From assembly GCA_017408985.1 (NCBI GenBank), contig JAFQTO010000070.1:81934-145933 (forward strand): a DNA stretch of 64,000 bases. The letters run 5' to 3'. Positions 18,189-26,590 of this stretch are shown piece by piece. The first letter of the stretch is position 1; the number at the start of each line of letters is the position of its first letter. This DNA is from Clostridia bacterium (GTDB lineage: Bacteria; Bacillota; Clostridia; Oscillospirales; Butyricicoccaceae). A model generated the notes under the pieces. It had not been told where the DNA came from and did not search any database. It saw only the letters and a list, made by a program, of their open reading frames with translations. A program made the translations under genes and the position numbers.

Positions 18189-18888
18189 CTTCTTCCTCCC
18201 ACGTAAAGACGTCGAACAGAGCTTTTCCCGCAGTCAAAAAGGTAACGAAAGGCAGCATTCCGAAATATCCCAGTTTGTTGACGAAAGAGAACATGACCAC
18301 GACCGTATTGACCACCACCGTAAATCCGAAGCTGCCGCGGCGGTTCATAAAGGGGAAATGGGCGGTGCATACAGCCATACTCACAAGAGCCATAACTATA
18401 TATGCCCATCTTACCGTTTCCTGCAGGGGCAGGATGCTGTGCAGAAAGTCACTGCGGTAAAAGGCGAGGAACACCGTATGACCGCTTACCATATCCGCAG
18501 GGGCAAGATGGGTATAGAGCATACACAGTCCGTATGCGGTCAATATCTGCATACAGAGGAGCATCACGAATGCCGTCAGATTGTATACGCTCTGGCAGAC
18601 GAACACGGCTTTTTCGCTTATTTGCAGGCGGCGGAAGGTGTAGCCGCTGCGGCTTTTGAAATCGCAGCCGGGCAGAACGAGAATAGCGGCAAACAGCACG
18701 AACCATACTGCAAACACTATGGCTGTACGGGAGCTTTTTACAAGCAGCTCGATCCCGTAGTCGGGGTAGGTCTTCATAGCGGTAATAAACATTATTATCT
18801 CGGCGGCAACGGCAAGCACCGACACGCCCAGCAGCTTATACAGAGTGCTGCGGCAGAAAAGTCCTGCAACGGATAGATATTTCTTCAT
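18157..18888 (-). CDS. ABC transporter permease-like membrane protein
   Basis: 243 residues with six predicted membrane segments, opening MKKYLSVAGLFCRSTLYKLLGVSVLAVAAEIIMFI. It resembles the poorly conserved membrane subunits of GntR-linked ABC systems. ATG at 18888 chosen for the GGGAG site 8 bases upstream; an in-frame TTG further up lacks one. It begins 5 bases after the gntR stop. Confidence 0.75.
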   Translation of the reverse strand: MKKYLSVAGLFCRSTLYKLLGVSVLAVAAEIIMFITAMKTYPDYGIELLVKSSRTAIVFAVWFVLFAAILVLPGCDFKSRSGYTFRRLQISEKAVFVCQSVYNLTAFVMLLCMQILTAYGLCMLYTHLAPADMVSGHTVFLAFYRSDFLHSILPLQETVRWAYIVMALVSMAVCTAHFPFMNRRGSFGFTVVVNTVVVMFSFVNKLGYFGMLPFVTFLTAGKALFDVFTWEEEDEIYENGAAI

Positions 18889-18893
18889 AGTTT

Positions 18894-19265
18894 TCACTCC
18901 CAATTCCTGTCTATGAGCTCCAAAGCGGCGTCTTTTGCAAGTCCCAGATGTTTCAGCGCTTCCACCGATTTTTGTATCTCGGCTTTGACAAGCTCTGCTC
19001 TGATATCGCTTCTGCGGCTCTCGGTCACCGATACCACGCTGCCCGCGCCCGGGTGGGACAGAATGATGCCCTCGTCCTCGAGCAGTTTGTACGCCTTCTG
19101 CACCGTGTTGGGGTTGACGCCCAGAAGTGTGGACAGCACACGCCTCGAGGGCAGCTCGTCGCCGTTTGCAATACTGCCCGATGCCACACCGCTTTTGACG
19201 TACATTATTATCTGCAGATAAATAGGCGAGCCGTCTGTAATATTAAGGTCTGCAAAGGATATCAT
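18894..19265 (-). CDS. GntR family transcriptional regulator, YtrA subfamily
   Basis: About 123 residues: winged helix-turn-helix with GSPIYLQIIMYVKSGVASGSIANGDELPSRRVLSTLLGVNPNTVQKAYKLLEDEGII, then only a short helical tail, as in YtrA regulators that lack a large effector domain. These repress their own ABC operon. Two inverted repeats sharing AACTGTA/TACAGTT lie directly upstream, one on the -10 box. I prefer ATG 19265 (MISFADLN); a GTG at 19274 is possible. Confidence 0.9.
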   Translation of the reverse strand: MISFADLNITDGSPIYLQIIMYVKSGVASGSIANGDELPSRRVLSTLLGVNPNTVQKAYKLLEDEGIILSHPGAGSVVSVTESRRSDIRAELVKAEIQKSVEALKHLGLAKDAALELIDRNWE

Positions 19266-19282
19266 CTGTATCACCGTCCTTA

Positions 19283-19347
19283 AACTGTATTAGTTGTGTA
19301 GTACAGTTCTCAACTGTATTATACAAGTAATACAGTTGAGTTGTCAA
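19283..19347 (-). promoter_or_regulatory. Promoter and tandem operators of the GntR/ABC operon
   Basis: Minus-strand TTGACA (19342-19347), 18 bases, TATAAT (19318-19323). Operator 1 is a perfect palindrome, CAACTGTATTA-TACAAG-TAATACAGTTG (19311-19338), covering the -10. Operator 2 (19283-19308) repeats AACTGTA...TACAGTT with a 12-base spacer, downstream of the start site. This is the arrangement expected of an autorepressed YtrA operon. Confidence 0.85.
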
Positions 19348-19366
19348 TATATTTTTTGCACAGCAA

Positions 19367-19398
19367 AAAGCCGCCCCCATAAAAATCGGGGCGGCTTT
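19367..19398 (-). terminator. Intrinsic terminator of the FCD-GntR gene
   Basis: Perfect 11-bp arms (AAAGCCGCCCC) with a 10-base loop; minus strand continues with TTTTTG. Confidence 0.85.
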
Positions 19399-19419
19399 GG
19401 TTTTTGGCTATCAGACCGT

Positions 19420-20040
19420 TCAGTCCTCTTCCTCAATGTAGAAGAGCAGGTCGGTCTTTATCGCCTCTTCCAGGGCGGGCAGGTCTCTGTTTCTCAGAGC
19501 TTTTATCATCATCTCGTGACGTTCCACCGATGCGTCGTTCTCCGAATTGTCAAAGAACAGCAGATAGATGGTGCATTTGTTATATATCTCATTAAGGAAC
19601 TTTTCCAGATAGGGGTTGCCCGATGCTTTGACAAGCTCCCAATGTATCTCACGGTTGATGCGCACGAATTCGGGCAGGGAGAATTTCCGCAGCAGGCGTT
19701 TCTGCGCTCCGACCATACTCTCCATACGGTCAATGGCTTCGTCGGTTATCTTGTCAATAGCGGCACGGGCGGCGGCTGTCTCCAGAAGCAGACGTGTCTC
19801 AAACGCCATTATCATCTCGTCCTTGGTAGGGGTGATGAGGCAGGCGGAATGGTTGGGGGTACTGACTATATAACCCTCGTGCTCCAGTCTGGTCAGCGCG
19901 CTTCGCACAGATATACGGGATACGTTGGTTTTTTTGGCGATATCCTCTTCTATAATGCGGTTGCCCGGAAAGATGGCTCTGGCAAGTATCTGTTCTCTGA
20001 TATAGTTATATACGATGTCAACGCTTGTCGATTCTCTCAT
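19420..20040 (-). CDS. GntR family transcriptional regulator, FadR/FCD subfamily
   Basis: 206 residues: N-terminal winged helix (VYNYIREQILARAIFPGNRIIEEDIAKKTNVSRISVRSALTRLEHEGYI) and an all-helical FCD effector domain with the metal/ligand residues in ETRLLLETAAARAAI, REIHWELVKASGN and RHEMMIKALRNRD. FCD regulators usually respond to sugar acids, amino acids or acyl compounds. I place the start at ATG 20040 (MRESTSVDIV), with GAGAGGG upstream, not at the longer frame start. It is monocistronic. The binding site and target are not evident; a palindrome before the ceramidase-like gene at 58.6 kb is one untested candidate. Confidence 0.88.
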   Translation of the reverse strand: MRESTSVDIVYNYIREQILARAIFPGNRIIEEDIAKKTNVSRISVRSALTRLEHEGYIVSTPNHSACLITPTKDEMIMAFETRLLLETAAARAAIDKITDEAIDRMESMVGAQKRLLRKFSLPEFVRINREIHWELVKASGNPYLEKFLNEIYNKCTIYLLFFDNSENDASVERHEMMIKALRNRDLPALEEAIKTDLLFYIEEED

Positions 20041-20085
20041 CCTATCCCTCTCTCGATCACACGGTATACTTTTCAGTCTATCTGT

Positions 20086-20115
20086 ATTATATACTGAACA
20101 GCTACGGGTTGTCAA
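20086..20115 (-). promoter_or_regulatory. Sigma-A-type promoter for the FCD-GntR gene
   Basis: TTGACA (20110-20115), 18 bases, TATAAT (20086-20091) on the minus strand, 45 bases before the ATG at 20040. The -35 lies only 7 bases from the RNase J stop codon, so there is almost no room for a terminator between the two genes. Confidence 0.65.
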
Positions 20116-20121
20116 TCGGCA

Positions 20122-22023
20122 TTATTCTATCTCTGTTATTACGGGTACGATGGCGGGGTTGCGCTTGGTCTTTTTGTACAGAAAATCGCTCAGCTTGTCG
20201 CTTACCGCGTCTCTGACGGCTTTGATGCCCACCTCTCTGCGTGAGAGTGCGAAGTTAAGGGCATCGCGGGTGACCTGCTCCATTTCGGAGATAAGCTCCT
20301 CGGCTTCCTTGACGAAGATAAAACCGCGGGAAATTATGGTGGGTTCGGTGAGTATTCTGCGCTCGTACATATCCACGGCGGCGGATGCAACTATAACGCC
20401 GTCCTGACCTATCAGTCTGCGCTCACGGAGCACCGAGGTACCCACGTCGCCTACTCCGTAGCCGTCCACAAGCACCCTGCCCGAGGGCACCGACGCGCCC
20501 CAGCGGGCTTTGCCGTTTCCTATCTCCAGCACTCTGCCCAGATCGGTGAGGAAGATATTTTCGGAGTCCATTCCCGTCTGCTGAGCAAGAAACGCGTTGC
20601 ATTTGAGATGTCTGTACTCACCGTGAACGGGCATAAAATACTTGGGTTTGATAAGGGACAGCATCAGCTTGAGCTCTTCCTGACAGGCGTGACCCGACAC
20701 GTGTATGTCGGCAAGACGCTCGTATACCACCTCTGCGCCCTTGCGGATAAGCTCGTTTATCATATGATAGACAGATTTTTCGTTGCCGGGGATGGGGCTT
20801 GCGGCGATAAGTATCTTGTCGTTGGGACCTACGTCCACCTGACGGTGGCTGGAATACGCCATACGGTACAGCGCACTCATAGCCTCGCCCTGACTGCCCG
20901 TGGTGATGATGACCAGCTTGTCGTCGGGGTATTTTTTGACCTGAGCAAGCTCTATGATACGGTTCTTGTCGGGACGGATATAGCCAAGCTCACTGCCGAC
21001 CTTGAGGATATTCTCCATACTCCTGCCCGACACGGCGACCTTGCGGTCGTGCTTGGCGGCGATCTCGATGATCTTCTGGATACGGTGGACGTTGGAGGCA
21101 AAGGATGCGACTATGATGCGCTTTTTGCAGTCCTTGAACTCACGCTCAAAGGAGTCGCTGACGCGCCGCTCACTCATAGCGATGCCCGCTCTGTCGGCGT
21201 TGGTGGAGTCCATCATAAGCAGCTCCACGCCCTTTCTTCCCAGCTCGCCGAAGCGCTGCAGGTCGATCATCTCACCGTCAACGGGGGTGGTGTCTATCTT
21301 GAAGTCGCCCGTAAACACCACCATACCCACGGGGGTCTTGATGGCAAGGGCGCAGGCATCGGGGACAGAGTGATTGACTCTGACAAACTCCACGGAGAAG
21401 CAGCCTATCTTGACGGTGTCACCTGCTTTGCGCACCTTGAGCTTGACGTCTCGGAGGTTCTTATGCTCCTGCAGGCGCAAAGATACCAATCCCTCGGTCA
21501 GCGCAGTACAGTATATGGGCACGTTGAAGTTGCGCAGAAAATAAGGCAGACCGCCTATATGGTCCTCGTGGGCGTGAGTAATGAAAACGCCCTTGACCTT
21601 GTCTATGTTCTTCTGCAGATAAGTAGTATCGGGAATGACCAGATCGACGCCTAACAGCTCATCGTCGGGGAAGGTCATACCGCAGTCGATAACGATTATC
21701 TCGTCGCCGTACTCCAGCACGGTCATATTCTTGCCTATCTCACCCACGCCGCCCAGCGGGATAACGCGTAGGAGCTTGGACTGTTTGCCGCGGCTGTTTT
21801 CCTCCTGCTGCTCGATGAGCTGGGCGAGGGTTTTGAACTCTTTTTCCGTCTTTTTGGTTTGGGCGGTCTTTTTTGCGGGCAGGCGTTTTTTGCCCTCGCT
21901 CTTTGCCGCTTTGGCAGGCTTTGATTTGTCCTGAACAGGCTTGCTCTTTGTGCTTTTGCGGGTCCTGTATTTGGTCAGCGATTCTTTTTCTTTTTTGTCT
22001 TTTGAAGATGTTTTTTCTGCCAT
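20122..22023 (-). CDS. rnj: Ribonuclease J
   Basis: 633 residues. After a long basic, low-complexity N-terminus (about 75 residues rich in Lys, Ser and Thr) comes the beta-CASP RNase J core: LRVIPLGGVGEIGKNM, VIDCGMTFPDD, the metal site FITHAHEDHIGGLP at about 142-155, HSVPDACALAI, FTGDFKIDTTPVDG, and PVHGEYRHL. RNase J is a 5'-3' exo- and endoribonuclease central to Gram-positive mRNA decay and rRNA maturation. The basic tail is longer than in Bacillus RNase J1/J2 and may bind RNA. Starts at ATG 22023 behind AAGGAG; lies downstream of tepA, a neighbourhood conserved with Bacillus. Confidence 0.93.
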   Translation of the reverse strand: MAEKTSSKDKKEKESLTKYRTRKSTKSKPVQDKSKPAKAAKSEGKKRLPAKKTAQTKKTEKEFKTLAQLIEQQEENSRGKQSKLLRVIPLGGVGEIGKNMTVLEYGDEIIVIDCGMTFPDDELLGVDLVIPDTTYLQKNIDKVKGVFITHAHEDHIGGLPYFLRNFNVPIYCTALTEGLVSLRLQEHKNLRDVKLKVRKAGDTVKIGCFSVEFVRVNHSVPDACALAIKTPVGMVVFTGDFKIDTTPVDGEMIDLQRFGELGRKGVELLMMDSTNADRAGIAMSERRVSDSFEREFKDCKKRIIVASFASNVHRIQKIIEIAAKHDRKVAVSGRSMENILKVGSELGYIRPDKNRIIELAQVKKYPDDKLVIITTGSQGEAMSALYRMAYSSHRQVDVGPNDKILIAASPIPGNEKSVYHMINELIRKGAEVVYERLADIHVSGHACQEELKLMLSLIKPKYFMPVHGEYRHLKCNAFLAQQTGMDSENIFLTDLGRVLEIGNGKARWGASVPSGRVLVDGYGVGDVGTSVLRERRLIGQDGVIVASAAVDMYERRILTEPTIISRGFIFVKEAEELISEMEQVTRDALNFALSRREVGIKAVRDAVSDKLSDFLYKKTKRNPAIVPVITEIE

Positions 22024-22112
22024 AAAATCTCCTTTTTTGCACCGCAACAACAGCCGCACGCAAATATCCTGCGCGCGGTCGGGTTGACGGCTTTGTATTT
22101 TTTGTATATGCA

Positions 22113-22130
22113 GGCTTAATCAGTTAAGCC
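22113..22130 (-). other. Small perfect hairpin in the RNase J leader
   Basis: GGCTTAA-TCAG-TTAAGCC, 90 bases upstream of the RNase J start, in the 187-base gap after tepA. No U-run follows. It may be a leader structure through which RNase J acts on its own mRNA, or a decayed terminator. Confidence 0.4.
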
Positions 22131-22210
22131 CAAAAGTCTAACTAAAAGTTTTAAAATATCTTGTATCTTTTGCAATCATATCACATTAAGGGAACTTTTG
22201 CAAATATTTT

Positions 22211-22861
22211 TCATTGCCCTTTTTCGGCATTTTTCTCATCGATCATTCTGTGCAGACAGAAAAGGGCGTGACTGAGGCTTCCCACCTCGTCGCACAGTCC
22301 AAGTCTGACGGCGTCCTCGCCGCAGACCACGCTGCCTATATCCCCCATCAGCTGTCCCGTCTGCATCATCAGCTCCTTCATACACTCGGCGGTGACATTG
22401 GAGTTGGAGGTGACAAAATCCACTATCCTCTCCTGTATCCGCTCAAAGTATGACACCGTCTGCGGCACACCCAGCACCGTACCGTTAAGCCGTACGGGGT
22501 GCAGGGTCATGGATGCGGTGGGAGCGATAAAGCATCTTTTTGCCGCAACTGCCAGAGGCACTCCTATGGAATGTCCACCGCCCAGAACAAGGGAAACCGT
22601 AGGCTTGCTCATACCCGCAATAAGCTCGGCAATGGCAAGCCCCGCCTCTATATCTCCCCCTACGGTATTGATGAGAATAAGCAGTCCGTCTATATCGCCG
22701 CTCTCCTCTATAGCGGCAAGATCGGGCAAAAGATGTTCGTATTTGGTGGTTTTGGTCTGAGACGAAAGCTCATAATGCCCCTCTATCTGCCCGATTATGG
22801 TCAGGCAGTGGATATTGTGTCGGGGGCCGTCGGTCTGTGTGGTTATTTTTTCGTTATTCAT
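22211..22861 (-). CDS. tepA: ClpP-like serine protease, TepA type
   Basis: 216 residues with the ClpP/crotonase fold: [22 protein letters not shown], nucleophile Ser in [14 protein letters not shown] at about residue 98, catalytic His in SMTLHPVRL, and [10 protein letters not shown]. TepA-like proteins are ClpP-related soluble proteases linked to envelope or spore functions and do not need Clp ATPases. In Bacillus tepA sits beside an RNase J gene and spoIIIE; here RNase J follows, spoIIIE is absent. No normal ribosome site: a small hairpin (22861-22879) directly abuts the ATG, with AGGGG in its 5' arm. Confidence 0.87.
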   Translation of the reverse strand: MNNEKITTQTDGPRHNIHCLTIIGQIEGHYELSSQTKTTKYEHLLPDLAAIEESGDIDGLLILINTVGGDIEAGLAIAELIAGMSKPTVSLVLGGGHSIGVPLAVAAKRCFIAPTASMTLHPVRLNGTVLGVPQTVSYFERIQERIVDFVTSNSNVTAECMKELMMQTGQLMGDIGSVVCGEDAVRLGLCDEVGSLSHALFCLHRMIDEKNAEKGQ

Positions 22862-22883
22862 AGGGGTAGTATGCCCCTACACA

Positions 22884-24473
22884 TCAGATCTTAATCAGTT
22901 TTTCTGCGATTTTACGCAGGGCGTTCAGGTCGTCACCGTCGTTTTTGACCATAAGATCACAGCGGTCAAAATAGAATTTAAGCTCCGGCTGGGCATCAAG
23001 GCGCAGTTTTGCCGCCTCGGCGCTGATGCAGTCACGGGCGCAGATACGGTCGAATATAAGCTCCTCCCCGGCGTACACGCCCAAAGTCGCCGTACACATT
23101 CTGTCTATGCCGCTCTCAAAGAGCAGAGGCACGTCCAGCACGGCACCGCCCCGCGCGCGGGCAAACTCACCTGCGGCTTTTGCCACAAGGGGATGGGTGA
23201 TGCTCTCAAGCAGGGCTTTTTTGCGCCCGTCGCGGAAAACGATATTGCCCAAAGCCCGTCTGTCCACCCTGCCCTCTGCATCGGCTTCGGGGAAAGCTTT
23301 AAGTATGGCTTTTGTCAGCTCGCCGTTTTCCCGCAGCATCTTTTTGTACTCCATATCCGAGTCAAAGACCGCAAGACCCAGCATTTCACCCAATTTGCGT
23401 GACAGATAGCTCTTGCCGCTGCCCGAGCGTCCCGTAACGCCGATAACGGGATATGGCGAGCAAAGGGTACTGTCAAATCCCGAAGCACGCATCAGACGGT
23501 TGACCGATGCCGCACCCATACCGACCCTGCGGGGACACTGTATGTATATCTTTTTGCCGCCGTCGGATACCCGCAGCGCATCGAATATTCTGCGTGCGTG
23601 CGCAGCGTGATCCCAGCTGCTGCCGATGCTCACGCAATCAAAGCCCAGAGCTTCGAACTCTGCTTTGTACTCGTCAAAGCATATCACCGCGGATGCGGGC
23701 AGGGTAAGTATCTCCCTTGCCGTATCGTCGGGTGCACCGCAAAAAAGAGAAACGGGCGACTCGGGTGCGTAATGGCGGTATTTCATACCCGGAGAGCGCA
23801 CCTGCTGACCCTCTTTGAGCCCGCCCTCCACAGCGGGGTCGGTGCAGGCATCGCCCAGCACCTCGGATATCATCTCCTCGGTAACGGCACCCGGGCGCAA
23901 AACACGGGGCACCTCCCCCGTCATATCCACAACGGTGGACTCAACGCCAACCGAGCAGGCGCCGCCGTCAAGTATGGCGTCTATCCTGCCCTGCATATCC
24001 TCCGCAACGTGGGAGGCAAGCGTGGGCGACGGTTTGCCCGACAGATTTGCCGAAGGTGCGGCAAGGGGCACGCCTGCAAGCTCTATAACACGCCTTGCAA
24101 CCGGATGCTCCGGGAATCTGACTCCAACGGTGTCAAGACCGCAGCTGACCTCATAAGGTACGGCGGCGGTCTTCTTCATGACCATAGTAAGAGGCCCCGG
24201 CCAGAACTCCTGCGCCAGTCTGAGTGCCTGCTCGGGAACAAAGTCCCACAGCTCAAACAGGGTGGAAAGGTCGGCAATATGGACTATCAGAGGATTGTCC
24301 TGGGGTCTGCCCTTTGCCTCAAAGATCTTTTTGACCGCTTCGCCGTTATAGGCGTCGGCGGCAAGTCCGTAGACCGTTTCGGTGGGTATGGCGCACAAGC
24401 CGCCCTTTTTGAGTACCTCAGCGGCAGAGAGTATATCGTTGTCACGGTCTCCGCTCAATTGCAGCGTTTTCAT
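22884..24473 (-). CDS. Fused threonylcarbamoyl-AMP synthase and dephospho-CoA kinase
   Basis: 529 residues. Residues 1-335 form a Sua5/YrdC protein: [74 protein letters not shown] and the [11 protein letters not shown] linker of the two-domain Sua5 form, ending [17 protein letters not shown]. From about 340 a complete dephospho-CoA kinase follows: [13 protein letters not shown] (P-loop), [38 protein letters not shown] and the LID-like [13 protein letters not shown]. The first part makes threonylcarbamoyl-AMP for tRNA t6A37; the second phosphorylates dephospho-CoA. No stop or frameshift separates them. The start overlaps the prfA stop (ATGA). Confidence 0.92.
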   Translation of the reverse strand: MKTLQLSGDRDNDILSAAEVLKKGGLCAIPTETVYGLAADAYNGEAVKKIFEAKGRPQDNPLIVHIADLSTLFELWDFVPEQALRLAQEFWPGPLTMVMKKTAAVPYEVSCGLDTVGVRFPEHPVARRVIELAGVPLAAPSANLSGKPSPTLASHVAEDMQGRIDAILDGGACSVGVESTVVDMTGEVPRVLRPGAVTEEMISEVLGDACTDPAVEGGLKEGQQVRSPGMKYRHYAPESPVSLFCGAPDDTAREILTLPASAVICFDEYKAEFEALGFDCVSIGSSWDHAAHARRIFDALRVSDGGKKIYIQCPRRVGMGAASVNRLMRASGFDSTLCSPYPVIGVTGRSGSGKSYLSRKLGEMLGLAVFDSDMEYKKMLRENGELTKAILKAFPEADAEGRVDRRALGNIVFRDGRKKALLESITHPLVAKAAGEFARARGGAVLDVPLLFESGIDRMCTATLGVYAGEELIFDRICARDCISAEAAKLRLDAQPELKFYFDRCDLMVKNDGDDLNALRKIAEKLIKI

Positions 24474-25507
24474 TTATTGCCCTCCCTGATAAGAGCCTCA
24501 ATAAGCTCGTCAAGGTCTCCGTTCATCATCTGTTCTATCTTGTGCAGTGTCAGACCTATTCTGTGGTCGGTAACTCTGCCCTGAGGGAAGTTATATGTGC
24601 GTATTCTTCCCGAGCGGTCGCCCGAGCCTACCTGCTCGCGCCGCTCGCCTGCGCGCTCGGCTTCGGCTTTTTCTTTTTCGGCTTCAAGCAGCCGCGAGCG
24701 CAGGACCTTCATCGCCTTGTCCCTGTTCTTGTGCTGGGAGCGCTCGTCCTGACACTCAACCACCACGCCCGTGGGGATATGGGTGATGCGTATGGCGCTC
24801 TCGGTCTTGTTGACGTGCTGACCGCCTGCACCGCCCGAGCGGAAGGTGTCTATCATCAGGTCGTTAGGGTTTATCTCAAGCTCCACCTCGGACGCCTCGG
24901 GCAGTACGGCAACGGTAACTGCCGATGTGTGTATCCTGCCCGAACTTTCGGTCTCGGGCACACGCTGAACGCGGTGTATGCCGCTCTCGTACTTGAATCG
25001 GGCAAAAGCTCCGTCGCCCTCCACCAAAAAGGTCAGCTCGCGGTATCCGCCCAACTCGGTCTCGTTGGCGTTGAGCACCTCCACGTCGAAGCCTTTTTTC
25101 TCGGCGTACATAGAGTACATCCTGAAAAGATCGGAGGCAAACAGAGCCGCCTCGCCGCCGCCCACGCCGCTGCGTATCTCCACGATGACGCTCTTCTGCC
25201 CGTCGGGGTCTTTGGGGTTGAGGGCATCGTTAACGGCGGCTTTGGCGCTGTCGTAGTCTGCCTGCGCCTGCGCCAGCTCTTCCTGTGCAAGCTCGCGCAG
25301 TTCCTTGTCAGCCATAAGCTCCTTTGCGCTCTCTATCCTCCGGCGGGCATCCTCAAGTCTGCCGTATGCCGTCAGCACCGGCTCAAGACTGCGCTTTTCG
25401 CGCATAAGAGCGGCGTAGCTTGAGGGGTCGGAATAGACCTCGGGCGAGGATATCTGCGCATCTATCTCGTTTGCTCGGTTTATGATCTTTTCAAGTTTTT
25501 CCTGCAT
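24470..25507 (-). CDS. prfA: Peptide chain release factor 1
   Basis: 345 residues. The GGQ loop ([16 protein letters not shown]) that triggers peptidyl-tRNA hydrolysis and the P-x-T anticodon tripeptide ([14 protein letters not shown]) show a class I factor of RF1 type reading UAA and UAG; RF2 would have SPF. ATG at 25507 chosen, with GAGGTG 6 bases upstream, over an in-frame GTG. The gene overlaps the Sua5-CoaE fusion by 4 bases. prmC, which methylates the GGQ glutamine and often neighbours prfA, is not here. Confidence 0.96.
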   Translation of the reverse strand: MQEKLEKIINRANEIDAQISSPEVYSDPSSYAALMREKRSLEPVLTAYGRLEDARRRIESAKELMADKELRELAQEELAQAQADYDSAKAAVNDALNPKDPDGQKSVIVEIRSGVGGGEAALFASDLFRMYSMYAEKKGFDVEVLNANETELGGYRELTFLVEGDGAFARFKYESGIHRVQRVPETESSGRIHTSAVTVAVLPEASEVELEINPNDLMIDTFRSGGAGGQHVNKTESAIRITHIPTGVVVECQDERSQHKNRDKAMKVLRSRLLEAEKEKAEAERAGERREQVGSGDRSGRIRTYNFPQGRVTDHRIGLTLHKIEQMMNGDLDELIEALIREGNK

Positions 25508-25569
25508 ATTCTGCACCTCTTATATTGCCCTTTGCGTATACTGTGGCAAAGTACATTAGGGGGTTTTTT

Positions 25570-26586
25570 ATGGTTTGTTCCTTCTTTTTGGGCGCAAATA
25601 CGCCCGACGGGTTCTACTCGCTGTTTGATGAGCTGAACGGTTTTGATCTCAGCGTAATAAAAGGCAGCTGCGGCAGCGGCAAGTCTACCCTGCTCAAAAA
25701 TCTTATTGAAAAAAGCGGCTGTGACGGGATATGTGAGAGGATACTGTGCGCAAGCGACTTAAACTCACTTGACGGGGTGATATTCCACGGCCGCAACGCA
25801 GCCGCAGTGGACGGCACTATGCCGCACACAGCCGAAACGGCGGGGCTGGGCAGATACATAATCATGCCGCCGCCACGCAGGGGTATAGAAAAAGAGCGTG
25901 AAGCCATCGCCGCTCTCAAGGCGGCAAAGGCAGGTGCGTACAAACTTGCATACCGCTGTCTTAACGGTGCAAGATACGCACAAAACTGCGCATCGATGCT
26001 GATAGGCTTCGACTCACAAAAGCTTATCCGCCGCGCTGACGGGATAATCGACCGCGAAGCAAAGCCCAAAGGTGCAAACGGCAGACTTCACCGCAGATTC
26101 ATAGACGCATTCACGCCCGACGGTGTGGTGACACTGACAAGCACGGTAAGCGCCCTTGCCAAACGCATATATGTGATAGAGGACCGTCTTGCGCTGGCGT
26201 CTCCCCTGCTCAAAGAGCTGCAGAGCAGACTGCTTGAGCGGGGATATGAGGTATACTCCTGTCTGTCGCCCATGTATCCCGAAAAGGTGCGGCACCTGAT
26301 AGTGCCCGAACTGCAGCTGGCATTCGTGACCTCCGACCGCCTGAAAAGCTTTGACTGCACGCCCTTCAGACGTCTGCATCTGACCGCTTACACCGACCAA
26401 AACAGTCTGCGGGCAAACAAGGTCAAGATACGGCTGTTTGAGAAGCTATCGGATGAACTGACAGAGCAGGCGTTTTGCGAGCTTAAGGCCGCAAGGCAGG
26501 CTCACTCAATGCTGGAAAGTCTCTATCTGCCCTATCTGGACATTCCCGCGCTGAAAGAATTAAACGACAATATAACTCTCGGCTGA
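25570..26586 (+). CDS. P-loop ATPase of unknown function (PRK06851-like)
   Basis: 338 residues with a perfect P-loop GSCGSGKST near residues 31-39, preceded by MVCSFFLGANTPDGFYSLFDEL. Further blocks: CASDLNSLDGVIF, AAVDGTMPHTAE, SALAKRIYVIEDRLALASPLL. I recall a clostridial family annotated as PRK06851-like ATPase with this GxNTxxGFxS opening; known members are about 370 residues with two P-loop halves, while this has one clear P-loop and no clear second. Function unknown. ATG 25570 has GGGGG before it. Divergent from prfA and convergent with the glutamine synthetase gene, whose end is 4 bases away. Confidence 0.8.
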   Translation: MVCSFFLGANTPDGFYSLFDELNGFDLSVIKGSCGSGKSTLLKNLIEKSGCDGICERILCASDLNSLDGVIFHGRNAAAVDGTMPHTAETAGLGRYIIMPPPRRGIEKEREAIAALKAAKAGAYKLAYRCLNGARYAQNCASMLIGFDSQKLIRRADGIIDREAKPKGANGRLHRRFIDAFTPDGVVTLTSTVSALAKRIYVIEDRLALASPLLKELQSRLLERGYEVYSCLSPMYPEKVRHLIVPELQLAFVTSDRLKSFDCTPFRRLHLTAYTDQNSLRANKVKIRLFEKLSDELTEQAFCELKAARQAHSMLESLYLPYLDIPALKELNDNITLG

Positions 26587-26590
26587 ACCC

